The notes beneath the pieces were generated by a model that was given only the letters and a program-made list of their open reading frames with translations, searched no databases and was not told the DNA's origin. A DNA stretch of 64,000 nt, from positions 295,606 through 359,605 of the forward strand of contig JARGOX010000005.1 of the NCBI GenBank assembly GCA_029233925.1, given 5' to 3'. Both the position numbers and the translations under genes were made by a program. Below are positions 10,201 through 19,257 of the stretch, one piece after another (the first letter of the stretch is position 1; every line of letters starts with the position of its first letter). This DNA is from Rhizobiaceae bacterium (lineage in GTDB: Bacteria > Pseudomonadota > Alphaproteobacteria > Rhizobiales > Rhizobiaceae).

Positions 10201-10572
10201 GATGAGAGCGGCGTTGCCAATGTGATTGTCTGGCCGAAAATATTCGAGCGCTATCGCACCATTGTGCTCGGCAGCCGGTTTGTCGGCATACGCGGCACTC
10301 TGCAGTCACAGGAAGGGGTCATCCATGTCATTGCCCGCCAGCTGGAGGACCTGACGCCCCTTTTGACCAGATTGTCCGATATTGATGTGCCGATTGATGG
10401 TTTTGCCCATGCCGATGAAGTACGGCGTGGACCAATTGATCCGATGCGCAAAAAGGAACGGGTTGCGCGATTGCAGCATCTGATTGAACAGGCGCCGCAA
10501 ACCCGCCAGATGGGCACCAAACTCATTGCCGCTGCCCGTGGCATCCTGCCCAAGGGACGCAATTTTCATTAA
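7216..10572 (+). CDS. dnaE2: Error-prone DNA polymerase DnaE2
   Basis: The product has 1118 residues and is a C-family polymerase of the DnaE2/ImuC branch. The N-terminal PHP domain starts with [22 protein letters not shown], a DnaE2 hallmark. Catalytic-core motifs are [28 protein letters not shown] (acidic residues near 381-385) and [20 protein letters not shown], then a helix-hairpin-helix region and a C-terminal OB fold ([21 protein letters not shown]). It performs translesion synthesis with ImuB. ATG 7216 overlaps the imuB TGA in an ATGA, so the three genes form one translationally coupled operon. Confidence 0.96.
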   Translation: [1118 protein letters not shown]

Positions 10573-10578
10573 ACCACT

Positions 10579-10965
10579 CTACTGATCGTCTGGCGGCAAC
10601 GGGCGGGTCAGGATGAAGAGGCTGACCGCAGAAAGAACGACGAGCTGAATGATGATGATCCGGGTCGGGGCGCCCAGCAGCAGGCTTGCGGCAAAAACGC
10701 CGATGATGGATGCCACTGCCAGTTTTCTGGCACGCCGCGATATGGCGCCATGGGCCTGCCAGTCATAAATGGGAGGCCCCAGACGCGGGTGGTTGACGAG
10801 CCAGTCATGCAGCCTTTTGGAACCGCGGGCAAAACAATAGGCGGCAAGTAGCAAAAAGGGTGTTGTCGGCAACAGCGGCAACAGGATGCCGACAATGCCT
10901 GCCGTCACGCTCAAACAACCGGCCAACAGCCAGAACAGCCGTAAAAGCCGGTTATCGACAATCAT
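10579..10965 (-). CDS. YbaN-like DUF454 inner-membrane protein
   Basis: The product has 128 residues with three or four predicted membrane segments (about 8-45 and 85-120) separated by the conserved hydrophilic block FARGSKRLHDWLVNHPRLGPPIYDW, the signature of the YbaN/DUF454 family. The function is unknown. Its ATG overlaps the stop of the upstream decarboxylase gene by four bases, so the two are cotranscribed. It converges with dnaE2, only six bases apart. Confidence 0.88.
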   Translation of the reverse strand: MIVDNRLLRLFWLLAGCLSVTAGIVGILLPLLPTTPFLLLAAYCFARGSKRLHDWLVNHPRLGPPIYDWQAHGAISRRARKLAVASIIGVFAASLLLGAPTRIIIIQLVVLSAVSLFILTRPLPPDDQ

Positions 10966-12374
10966 TTCAATGATCTCGCAATCTCGCAGATTGTATCGAA
11001 GGCAATGGTGATATCGGCCTCTTCCATCTCGAATGCCCCGGCGGTAAAGCGGATGACCTGCTTGCCGTCATGGATCGTCTGCGTCAGGTAAATGCGGCCG
11101 TCATCATTGATGGCGTTAACCAGATGGCGATTGAGCGCATCAAGATCGCCGTCGAAGCCGGGTGGTGCGTAACGAAACGAGAACAGCGACAGAACCGGCT
11201 GGGATGTCAGTTCAAAATCCTCTTCCCCGTCCAACTGGCTTGCGAGGTTTTGTGACCAGGCCACGTGGTTGCGGATCATCGTACGCAGGCCTTCAAGCCC
11301 GTAGGCACGCAGCAGAAACCAGACTTTCAGCGCCCGGAAGCGGCGGCCAAGCTGCACCGACCATTCGCTGAAATTGACAAGCCCTTCCTTGCCATGGGTC
11401 TTGAGATATTCCGGTTGAATGGCAAGCGTGCGAACCAATGTCTCCGGTTCACGGACAAAATGTGCCGAACATTCCATCGGCGCACCCAGCCATTTATGGG
11501 GGTTGAAGACGATGCTGTCGGCCATTTCGACGCCTTGCCACAACGTGCGGAATTCCGGACAGATCATGGCGGATCCAGCCCAGGCCGCATCCACATGGAT
11601 ATAGAGATCCTCCTTGCGGCCCAGTGCACAGGTTGCCGCCACATCATCCGTGGCGCCAACGGACGTGCCGCCGACGCAGACAACCAGACCGGCCGGCAGA
11701 TAGCCGGCTTGGCGATCGGCCGTTATGGCTTCTTGCAGAAGATCGAGCCGCATGGCGCCCTTGTCATCAAGCGGAATATGGACCAGATTGTCCTGTCCCA
11801 ATCCGGCAACCCACATGGCCTTGTCGATGGAACTGTGGGTACCTTTCGATGCATAGACGCGCAGGGTCTTCTGGCCGGCAAGGCCTTTGGTGTTGCCAGT
11901 CCACTCCAGGGCGCGCTCGCGCATGGTCAGGACGGCGCAAAGAGTTGTTGAGGAAGCCGTATCCTGAAACGTCCCGCTGAACCCCTCCGGCAGGCCGAGG
12001 GCCTGGCGCAACCAGTCCATCATCTTGACTTCCAGTTCGGTTGCCGCGGGCGATGTCTGCCAGAGCATGCATTGTGCACCGATCGTATTGGCAAGCTGTT
12101 CGGCAATCAGCGCGGCGGGTGCGGCATTGCTCGGGAAATAGGCAAAAAATCGAGGGTGTTGCCAATGGGTCATGCCGCCGGGAATGATCCGCTCGAAATC
12201 TCCAAAAATGGTTTCCATATCCTGGCCGATTTCCGGCGGCGCAGCATCGATCAGCCGGCCAATATCGCCGGGCTTGACCTGGGCGCGAACGGGTCTTTGG
12301 CCGAGTGTCTCCTGATAGTCTGCCGACCAGTCACTGGCGCGGTGTGACCATTTGCGAAAATCGCGCTTGTCCAT
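10962..12374 (-). CDS. PLP-dependent group II (aromatic-L-amino-acid type) decarboxylase
   Basis: The product has 470 residues, the usual size of the DDC/TDC family. It starts with a family-typical segment (HRASDWSADY) and contains HPRFFAYFPSN, the active-site region HVDAAWAGSAMICPE, and the PLP lysine in FNPHKWLGAPMECS at about residue 300. Such enzymes decarboxylate aromatic amino acids to amines; the exact substrate cannot be told from the sequence, and some homologues are aldehyde synthases. ATG 12374 follows an AGGAAT ribosome-binding site. It is the first gene of a two-gene operon with the YbaN protein. Confidence 0.85.
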   Translation of the reverse strand: MDKRDFRKWSHRASDWSADYQETLGQRPVRAQVKPGDIGRLIDAAPPEIGQDMETIFGDFERIIPGGMTHWQHPRFFAYFPSNAAPAALIAEQLANTIGAQCMLWQTSPAATELEVKMMDWLRQALGLPEGFSGTFQDTASSTTLCAVLTMRERALEWTGNTKGLAGQKTLRVYASKGTHSSIDKAMWVAGLGQDNLVHIPLDDKGAMRLDLLQEAITADRQAGYLPAGLVVCVGGTSVGATDDVAATCALGRKEDLYIHVDAAWAGSAMICPEFRTLWQGVEMADSIVFNPHKWLGAPMECSAHFVREPETLVRTLAIQPEYLKTHGKEGLVNFSEWSVQLGRRFRALKVWFLLRAYGLEGLRTMIRNHVAWSQNLASQLDGEEDFELTSQPVLSLFSFRYAPPGFDGDLDALNRHLVNAINDDGRIYLTQTIHDGKQVIRFTAGAFEMEEADITIAFDTICEIARSLK

Positions 12375-12849
12375 GATGATGATTCCTGTTGACGGGCGGC
12401 GCGACACTACAGCGGATTGTCTTCAAAAAGAACCATCTGATGGAGGAAAATCCGCTCATGTGGTCCGTCAACTTTCCTTTGCTGGGGCGCATCTCACCGC
12501 GCGCCAACCAAGCCCGACGAGGACCGATTCGGTCAAATGCTGTTATTTGATGATAATCTGTCGTAAAGCGCCTCCCCCTCAAATGAAACCAACTGATGGA
12601 ACATTAGCCATCTTGCCTCTTTTCTGTGCATCCGGCTTGTTCAAAAAAATGTTCGTTCGGGCGCGCGCAATCAAAGACATGTGATTTGGAAAAATCTCAC
12701 GAAAAAAACGTCTCTGGCCGTCATGATCTGGGGAAAGCACTTTCGCATTGCCGCGAGATCACGTTATGCTCGCTGCGAAATCTCCAGTGGATGCAATCTG
12801 ATACCTCTGGAATTGGCGTTCCAACAGGCAGATATCCGGCTTGAGCATC
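12375..12849. other. Long intergenic region, no feature recognised
   Basis: This is the 475-base divergent region between the decarboxylase and sugar phosphorylase genes. I see no credible gene, tRNA or strong hairpin. It must hold two outward promoters. Confidence 0.5.
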
Positions 12850-14598
12850 ATGAGAAATTGGACTTTATCGTCACGTTTGAAGAGCGACCTCATTGAACTT
12901 GTTGGCTCCATATATCCACAACAGGACAGTGAGGCTCTCTTTCTCGAAATCGCCGATGCTTTCTGGAGCGGTGATCATCTGCCGCGCCGCAAATCGCGAA
13001 CTCTGAGTTCAGCACCCTGGAGCGAGAAGGATACCTACCTCATCGCCTATGGCAACTCCATCGTGGACGGTGAACACAAACCTCTCGATCTGCTCCATGA
13101 TTTTCTGCTCGCCAATCTGAAGGGCGTGGTCAATGGTGTGCATATCCTGCCGTTTTTTCCATTCACCTCGGATGACGGTTTTGCCATTACCGACTATCGC
13201 ACGGTCAACAGCACGCTGGGTGATTGGGAGGACATCAACCGGATTTCCCACAATTTCCGGCTGATGTCGGATCTGGTGCTGAACCATTGTTCCAGCCAGA
13301 GCGCCTGGTTCAACGACTATCTGCAGGGCCATGAACCCTATGATAAGTTTTTCTTTGAAGCTTCACCCGACGATGATTTGTCAGAAGTTGTGCGGCCACG
13401 CGCCCATGCCCTGCTGCGTGCGGTTGAGACCGCCAATGGTCCGCGCCATGTCTGGTGTACCTTCAGTCATGATCAGGTTGATTTCGATTTTTCCAATCCT
13501 GAAGTCCTGCTGGAGTTCCTGCGGATCATGCGCTTTCACATTGATCAGGGCGTGCGCACCATAAGGCTTGATGCAGTAGCATTCATCTGGAAGGAAATCG
13601 GAACATCCTGTATCCATTTGCCACAGACCCATGCCATTGTCCGGCTGATGCGGGTTCTGGCTGATTACAGCGACGTGCCGCTGGTGCTGATAACCGAAAC
13701 CAATGTTCCGAAAAATGAAAACCTGAGTTATTTCGGCAATCGCAACGAAGCCCATGTCATCTACAATTTCTCCTTGCCGCCGCTCATTTTGCAGGCGCTC
13801 CTCTATGGCACATCAAAATCGCTGAATGCCTGGCAGATGACAATGCCACCGGCGCAGCCCGGTTGTACCTATTTCAATTTCACCGCGTCCCATGACGGCA
13901 TTGGCTTGCGGCCAGCAGAAGGCTTGCTCACCGACGATGAAATCGACGGGATGATCGATACGGTGAAGGGTTTTGGAGGGCTGGTCAGCATGCGCAAGGC
14001 TGCCGGCGGCACAAGCCGGCCCTATGAACTCAATGTATCGCTGTTTGATGCCCTGTCAGGAACCGTCAAGGGCAAGGACGAATGGAATATCGCCCGGTTC
14101 CTGTGCGGTCAGGCCATTGCCATGGCGCTGGAGGGCCTCCCTGCCTTCTATATCCACTCCATGCTGGCAACACCCAACGACCTGGCGGGTGTGGAGAAAA
14201 CCGACCACAACCGGGCGATCAACCGACACCGGTGGCACTACCCGGAACTGCTTGAAAAGCTCGCTGACCCATCATCGCAGCAGGCGATCGTCTTTGCCGA
14301 AATGAAGCGGTTGATTGCCATCCGGATCCGCCAGCCGGCCTTTCACCCCAATGCGACGCAATATACATTGCAACTGGGTGACAGGATGTTCGGCTTCTGG
14401 AGACAGAGCCGCGACCGGTCCCAAAGCATCTTTGCAATCCACAATGTGACAGACGAGACCGTGAGCATCCCGACCCGTTCACTCAATCTGTTTGACGGGG
14501 AAAACTGGAAGGATCTGGTTTCAGGGCAACAATTGCAGGAATTTGGTGGGGAGATCACATTTGCACCCTATCAGGTGCGCTGGATAACCAATCAGTAA
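12850..14598 (+). CDS. GH13 sugar phosphorylase (sucrose / glucosylglycerate phosphorylase type)
   Basis: The product has 582 residues and is a glycoside hydrolase family 13 enzyme of the sucrose-phosphorylase subfamily. Motifs are VHILPFFPFTSDDGFAITDY, LVLNHCSSQSAWF, the nucleophile Asp in IRLDAVAFIWKE (about 242), the general acid Glu in LITETNVPKNEN and the late FNFTASHDGIGLRPAEG. These enzymes reversibly phosphorolyse an alpha-glucoside to glucose 1-phosphate. Length and the LPRRKSRTLSSAPWSEKD start resemble glucosylglycerate or sucrose-6-phosphate phosphorylases rather than 500-residue sucrose phosphorylases, but the acceptor is uncertain. ATG 12850 is chosen over TTG 12841; no clear ribosome-binding site is visible. 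Confidence 0.82.
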   Translation: MRNWTLSSRLKSDLIELVGSIYPQQDSEALFLEIADAFWSGDHLPRRKSRTLSSAPWSEKDTYLIAYGNSIVDGEHKPLDLLHDFLLANLKGVVNGVHILPFFPFTSDDGFAITDYRTVNSTLGDWEDINRISHNFRLMSDLVLNHCSSQSAWFNDYLQGHEPYDKFFFEASPDDDLSEVVRPRAHALLRAVETANGPRHVWCTFSHDQVDFDFSNPEVLLEFLRIMRFHIDQGVRTIRLDAVAFIWKEIGTSCIHLPQTHAIVRLMRVLADYSDVPLVLITETNVPKNENLSYFGNRNEAHVIYNFSLPPLILQALLYGTSKSLNAWQMTMPPAQPGCTYFNFTASHDGIGLRPAEGLLTDDEIDGMIDTVKGFGGLVSMRKAAGGTSRPYELNVSLFDALSGTVKGKDEWNIARFLCGQAIAMALEGLPAFYIHSMLATPNDLAGVEKTDHNRAINRHRWHYPELLEKLADPSSQQAIVFAEMKRLIAIRIRQPAFHPNATQYTLQLGDRMFGFWRQSRDRSQSIFAIHNVTDETVSIPTRSLNLFDGENWKDLVSGQQLQEFGGEITFAPYQVRWITNQ

Positions 14599-14642
14599 GA
14601 CATGGCCGGAGCAGCGGTCCGGTTCCCCGTGCTTTGGCTGAG

Positions 14643-14687
14643 GTTTCCGGAAGCTCATCGCAAGAATGCATGAAAACTTCCGGAAAC
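14643..14687. repeat. 11-bp perfect inverted repeat between convergent genes
   Basis: GTTTCCGGAAG (14643-14653) and CTTCCGGAAAC (14677-14687) are exact inverse complements with a 23-base spacer, lying between the stops of the phosphorylase and PhoX genes. It could be a shared terminator, though T tracts are weak. Each arm holds the palindrome TTCCGGAA. Confidence 0.65.
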
Positions 14688-14716
14688 AGATTTTCATCAG
14701 GTTTCTATAAAACGCC

Positions 14717-16453
14717 CTATTTCACCATCCAGAGCATGTCGAGCGGATGGCGTTTTTTGCCGGCATCCTCGCCGATCAACAGTGAGCCGTCGCGCATGGC
14801 GAGAATGTTGTCGGGACTGGCAGGCAGGTTCACATCGCAGGATCCATCGGCAATTGTCCTGCCCATGATGTAGGGCTCGATCCGGGTGATGTTGAAATCG
14901 GCACCGGTGCGGGCCAGATAGACGCCGCCGCAGTCTTCCTTGTCCAGGGCAATAGCGCCGCCATTGGCTTCGTCCTTGGCGCCCGTTGCCCAATCCAGGT
15001 GACCCCAATCCTTGTCCATCGTCCAGGAGAGACTGGATGCTGCGATAAACACATCGTTGCCATTGGACGATACGCCTTCCAGCTTGTCCCACTCATTGGT
15101 GGCGCCAAGGGCTGCTGCCGCGCGCCGGCTTTCGAGAAAGGCCGGGCGATCGTCTTTCAGGGATCCTGTGACGCCGTCGCCATTGAGATCCTTGCCCATG
15201 CGCCCTTCGGCCCAGTTGAAGATTTCCTCATTCGAGACGTAGCTGGACTTGCCCTCGACATAATCGGCAACAGTGACATTGTCATAATCGGCGATCCAGC
15301 CGGCAATCTGGTCATTATTGGCCTGGCCGAGCATGATCCAGCTGACATTGAAACCGGCCTTGTGCGGATCGGTTTCCTTGTCCTGCTGCATTTTCGCCGC
15401 ATAGAGCGTACCGGAACTTAGATCACCTTTGACATCAGCGACAAATTTGAAAAGGACGCCGCCGGAAGCCGTATTGTATTTGTCGCCGCCATAGGCGCCG
15501 GAATCGTCGTCGCTCATGTAGACGGTTTTCATATCCGGCATGATCGCCGCCGTTTCATGGCTGAGACGACCGGTCGCATAATGTTTGATCAGGCGCTCCG
15601 CATCAGCGGAGGCTGCATTGTCGATTTCAATCATGTAGCCATAACGATAGGGGTTGGCCATTTTGCCAAGATACTGGCTCATGTTCTTGGGCTTGATATA
15701 GGTATTGTCATTGCCCTTCTGAAAGCTCGTCCGCTCATCATCGTCGTGATTGTCGGGATGGTTCCATACGGCCGTGTTGTAGAAAAAATACTCTTCGGCA
15801 AGCAGCGGGGTTCCCCAGGGCGTCACAACGCCGGAACACAGCACACTGCCGCCGTCAACGGGGCTCAGATCCACCATTCTGGATGTGCTCAGGTCCGATT
15901 GCCATTTTCCGTCAATGCGGTTGAGGGTCAGGCGGCTGACCGCACTTGCCCCGTCGCGACCGGCGCCTTCCCAGCCCGTATAGAGATAACCCCGGTTGGC
16001 GCCCAGGGGAATGAAGCCGTTGAAATCCGGCGTATTGGACACATACATCAGCTTGCCTGACGTATCGTAGACGCCGCCGAGCAGTTCGCCAGAGCCCAGC
16101 GTGTCACCGGCCTTTGCAAATGTCCTGTAGGTGCCACCGGTCGCATGAACCACATCGCGCTCGCCGTCTCCTGGCAGGGACAGGCTGCCGCCGGAAAATG
16201 TAGCGCTGTCAAAACCGTCCAGATAGCCAATCAATGCGGGTGGCGCATCATCGCGAAAGGTGTTTTTGCCACCCGGATGCTGGGCGTTGAGAAAAAGATC
16301 GCCAAGGGCATTGGCGCTCAATCCGGTGACCTCCGCACCTGCCGGCATGGTTGCTATGCGCGTCAGTGTCTGGTCACTGGCCCCTGCCGAACCGGTTGCC
16401 ATGAGGGCAGCGGTCAACAGGAGGGGGCAGGTCAATCTGGTTGCATGATTCAT
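14717..16453 (-). CDS. PhoX-family (DUF839) secreted phosphatase-like protein
   Basis: The product has 578 residues with a Sec-type signal peptide (hydrophobic LLLTAALMATGSAGA, cleavage near 26). The body resembles the PhoX beta-propeller: EEYFFYNTAVWNH, RYGYMIEID, YATGRLSHETAAIMPDMKTVYMSDDDSGA, FKFVAD and the late LPASPDNILAMRDGSLLIGEDA. PhoX enzymes are Ca/Fe-dependent alkaline phosphatases exported by Tat; no twin-arginine is seen here. An EF-hand-like DLNGDGVTG suggests calcium binding. ATG 16453 is preceded by GAGGAG. No PHO box was recognised upstream, so phosphate control is unproven. Confidence 0.75.
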   Translation of the reverse strand: MNHATRLTCPLLLTAALMATGSAGASDQTLTRIATMPAGAEVTGLSANALGDLFLNAQHPGGKNTFRDDAPPALIGYLDGFDSATFSGGSLSLPGDGERDVVHATGGTYRTFAKAGDTLGSGELLGGVYDTSGKLMYVSNTPDFNGFIPLGANRGYLYTGWEGAGRDGASAVSRLTLNRIDGKWQSDLSTSRMVDLSPVDGGSVLCSGVVTPWGTPLLAEEYFFYNTAVWNHPDNHDDDERTSFQKGNDNTYIKPKNMSQYLGKMANPYRYGYMIEIDNAASADAERLIKHYATGRLSHETAAIMPDMKTVYMSDDDSGAYGGDKYNTASGGVLFKFVADVKGDLSSGTLYAAKMQQDKETDPHKAGFNVSWIMLGQANNDQIAGWIADYDNVTVADYVEGKSSYVSNEEIFNWAEGRMGKDLNGDGVTGSLKDDRPAFLESRRAAAALGATNEWDKLEGVSSNGNDVFIAASSLSWTMDKDWGHLDWATGAKDEANGGAIALDKEDCGGVYLARTGADFNITRIEPYIMGRTIADGSCDVNLPASPDNILAMRDGSLLIGEDAGKKRHPLDMLWMVK

Positions 16454-16539
16454 CAGAATTCTCCTCGAGGTTTCAAGCAGCATTCAAACGCATAATTTCA
16501 TATATTGCAATGTATGAATATAACGAAGCAACTCCCGGA

Positions 16540-17517
16540 CTAACTTTGGCTGACTTCCTCCAACCGATCGGTGGCAGGTGGCGGCGTCGGCGATAATGCG
16601 CTGATGCGTACATAGAGCTCCGGCGTCATTGTGATGTCGCTGGCACCCAGACTGGGCATCAACTGCTCGACATTGCGTGCACCGATGATCGGACAGGTAA
16701 TGGCCGGATTTGCTCCGACCCATGCAATGGCAAGCGATACCGGATGCATGCCTTCGGATCTGGCAAATTCGGTGAATTGACCCGCCACCTCAAAGACCTG
16801 TTCGTCACCGTAGCGCACCGAATAGGCGTCGCTGTCGGTGATCCGCCCAGTACCGGCCTTTCGGCTGGAGGTATATTTGCCAGTCAGCAGACCGCCGCCC
16901 AGCGGACTGTAGGAAATTACGCCCAGGCCTTCTGCCGCAGCCATGGGCAGCAATTCAACCTCGGCCTGTCGTTTGACCAGATTGTACATCGGCTGGATCA
17001 CGTCAAACCGGGTCCAGTTTTTGCGGTCCGAAATGCCAAGGGCTTTTGACACCTGCCAGGCCGAATAGTTTGAAGCGCCCAGATAAAGCACCTTGCCGGA
17101 ACGCACCAGATCTTCCAGTGCCCGCAGCGTTTCGTCGAGGGGCGTGTTCTTGTCCCATCGATGCATGAACAGAACATCAAGCCGGTCGGTCTTGAGGCGG
17201 CGCAGGCTGTCTTCAACCGATCGGGCAATGTGGCGGCGGTTTGAACCGCGCGCGTTGATATCCTTGCCATCAGGGAAATAGCATTTTGAGGTGATAACCA
17301 GTTCATCGCGTTCAGCCTGCATGAACTGGCCGAGCATCTCCTCGGCCTTCCCGCCATTATAGATATTGGCGCAGTCGAAAAAGTTGATGCCTGCGTCCCG
17401 GCAGCTTTTGAACAGGGCGGACGCGGCGTTGATATCGGCATCGCCGCCAAAGGACATGGTTCCAAAACACAGTTCGGACACCTTGACGCCGGTGCGGCCC
17501 AGAAATTTGTAGTCCAT
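16540..17517 (-). CDS. Aldo/keto reductase
   Basis: The product has 325 residues with the TIM-barrel AKR motifs: FLGRTGVKVSELCFGTMSFGG, catalytic FFDCANIYNGGKAEEMLG (Asp and Tyr), Lys in VITSKCYF, then RLKTDRLDVLFMHRWD with the catalytic His, IQPMYNLVKR, and NADP-binding ARNVEQLMPSLGA. It is an NADPH-dependent carbonyl reductase of unknown substrate. Start: an in-frame GTG lies two codons upstream at 17523, but AGGAG is five bases from ATG 17517, which favours the ATG. Confidence 0.9.
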   Translation of the reverse strand: MDYKFLGRTGVKVSELCFGTMSFGGDADINAASALFKSCRDAGINFFDCANIYNGGKAEEMLGQFMQAERDELVITSKCYFPDGKDINARGSNRRHIARSVEDSLRRLKTDRLDVLFMHRWDKNTPLDETLRALEDLVRSGKVLYLGASNYSAWQVSKALGISDRKNWTRFDVIQPMYNLVKRQAEVELLPMAAAEGLGVISYSPLGGGLLTGKYTSSRKAGTGRITDSDAYSVRYGDEQVFEVAGQFTEFARSEGMHPVSLAIAWVGANPAITCPIIGARNVEQLMPSLGASDITMTPELYVRISALSPTPPPATDRLEEVSQS

Positions 17518-17643
17518 GTTCACTCCTGCTTGTTCGCAATTGCCGCTTCTCGCAGGTATGCAATGGCCCGGAGGATTCAGGTCAATGGGGCAAGCGAGAA
17601 CGAAATATCACGGCTTTTGGCCAATGAGACCAGCATAGAATGC

Positions 17644-19053
17644 TCAGGCAGGTCTTTCAATCGGCTCCGCGCTGATCGGAAGTGTCGATATTGAGGGTTC
17701 CGGCAGGGCCAGAACAACGATATCCTGCGGTGCATCAAGATCGTCAAGATTGGCAACCTGGAATGTCGGCTGAAGGCTGCCTTCGTAGTGTTTTTCCAAT
17801 GCTTCACGATAGGTATTGCCCGCCGCAATCAGTCGGGAGCCCAGCACCTTGTTGTATTTTTCCAGCTTGGCCGAATAATTCACCGCTGATCCGATGACTG
17901 TTATTTCGAGCCGGTTTTCCTGCCCGACAGCGCCAAAGGCGACCGGTCCGGACGCCAGACCGATGCCGATGCCCTTGTTGCCGATGGCATGCAAGGTCGG
18001 TTCTTCGTCAGCCCATTTTTCAACATCGAGCAGGATACGTTCAGCCGCCTGGATGGCGTGAAGAGAACTGGACGCCTGGTCGTTGTCGATGCTGAAGGTG
18101 GCCATGATGCCGTCACCCATGAACTTGTCGATCACGCCACCGCAGTCCTGGACGATCGGCACGATACGGCTTTGATAGCGCGACAGGGTCTGCATGACAT
18201 CAGATGCTTCCATGGTGGTTGCCATCTGGGAAAATCCGCGAATATCGACAAACAGGATTGCCGCATCGCGTTTTTCGCCCTTGCCGGCCTCCAGTCGATC
18301 AGCGTTTTCACGGATGCCGCTGGCTATGCTCGTGTCGAAAAACCGCGACAGGTCCTTTGCCGCTACCTGCTCCGTGACGGCAGTGACCAGCAGGTTGTTG
18401 GAGGCATTGACCACAAGTGTCAGAACACCGGTCACCAGCAAGATCGACAGCATCTTGTCGATCTCGGCGCCGATCAATATGGAGTTTGATGTCAGATAGT
18501 CGACGTAGGAGCGGGTCAGCATATTGTCGCCGGGATCAAACCGCGTGACATAGATGATGACTGCGGCCCAGCCGGCCACCGCCACAAGGCCGGCGGTGAT
18601 GACAAATCGCGCTTCGAACCGCAAGGCGCGAATGGCGATGAAGATGAAGACGTAAAGCAGGGTGGGGGCTTTCAGTATAAAGGACGCCGGTTGCATGTAC
18701 TGAATATGGAAGCTGACCATCAGTCCATAGAGAAGGCCGAAATCGAACAGGATTGACCCATAGACGGACCAGTGCGGCAAGGGTCGACGGATCGACCAGA
18801 TCAGACCGATGATACTGATGCCGATGTAGGCGCCCAGAACATAGGGCACCGGCGAAAAGGCTTCGTCCGGGCTGGTTTTTGGGCTGATTGTGTAAATGAA
18901 CGAGAAGGTCACCACGATCGACAGCTGAATCAGGCGCGCCATGATTTCACTGGCGCGTTCGCGCTCGCTCAGCGCCTCGCGTATGCGCTTGGGCAGTTGA
19001 TCGCGACGGGTAGCGGTGCGGAAATGTTTAAATACGAATTCAATCAGCGCCAA
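17644..19053 (-). CDS. Membrane-bound class III adenylate/guanylate cyclase
   Basis: The N-terminal half (about 40-250) has roughly six hydrophobic helices, an unclassified membrane sensor module. The cyclase domain follows (about 270-440): metal-binding Asp in AAILFVDIRGFSQMAT and FMGDGIMATF, and the late motif ITVIGSAVNYSAKLEKYNK. The catalytic Asn is present; the transition-state Arg position is a Lys, as also occurs in related bacterial cyclases. The enzyme would make cAMP (or cGMP) in response to a membrane signal. The frame is open to 19176, but the extra residues are cysteine-rich and atypical; TTG 19053 with GGAG seven bases upstream is the preferred start, though uncertain. Confidence 0.8.
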   Translation of the reverse strand: MALIEFVFKHFRTATRRDQLPKRIREALSERERASEIMARLIQLSIVVTFSFIYTISPKTSPDEAFSPVPYVLGAYIGISIIGLIWSIRRPLPHWSVYGSILFDFGLLYGLMVSFHIQYMQPASFILKAPTLLYVFIFIAIRALRFEARFVITAGLVAVAGWAAVIIYVTRFDPGDNMLTRSYVDYLTSNSILIGAEIDKMLSILLVTGVLTLVVNASNNLLVTAVTEQVAAKDLSRFFDTSIASGIRENADRLEAGKGEKRDAAILFVDIRGFSQMATTMEASDVMQTLSRYQSRIVPIVQDCGGVIDKFMGDGIMATFSIDNDQASSSLHAIQAAERILLDVEKWADEEPTLHAIGNKGIGIGLASGPVAFGAVGQENRLEITVIGSAVNYSAKLEKYNKVLGSRLIAAGNTYREALEKHYEGSLQPTFQVANLDDLDAPQDIVVLALPEPSISTLPISAEPIERPA

Positions 19054-19257
19054 GGTCAATCTCCATCCGGCAGCAGCACCGCCTGACTGGTTAGGGTAAT
19101 ACGCATTGAAGCAACAGCACAATAACTGTTTGCCGAGACAGCGATGAACAATTCTCATGAAGGCTGTGTGATGCAATATTTATCAGGAGGCAGGATGCCA
19201 GGGTTCTCTGGAACCATGGCGCGTCGATGCGCATGCCTTGCCCCGTCAGCCTACCTG

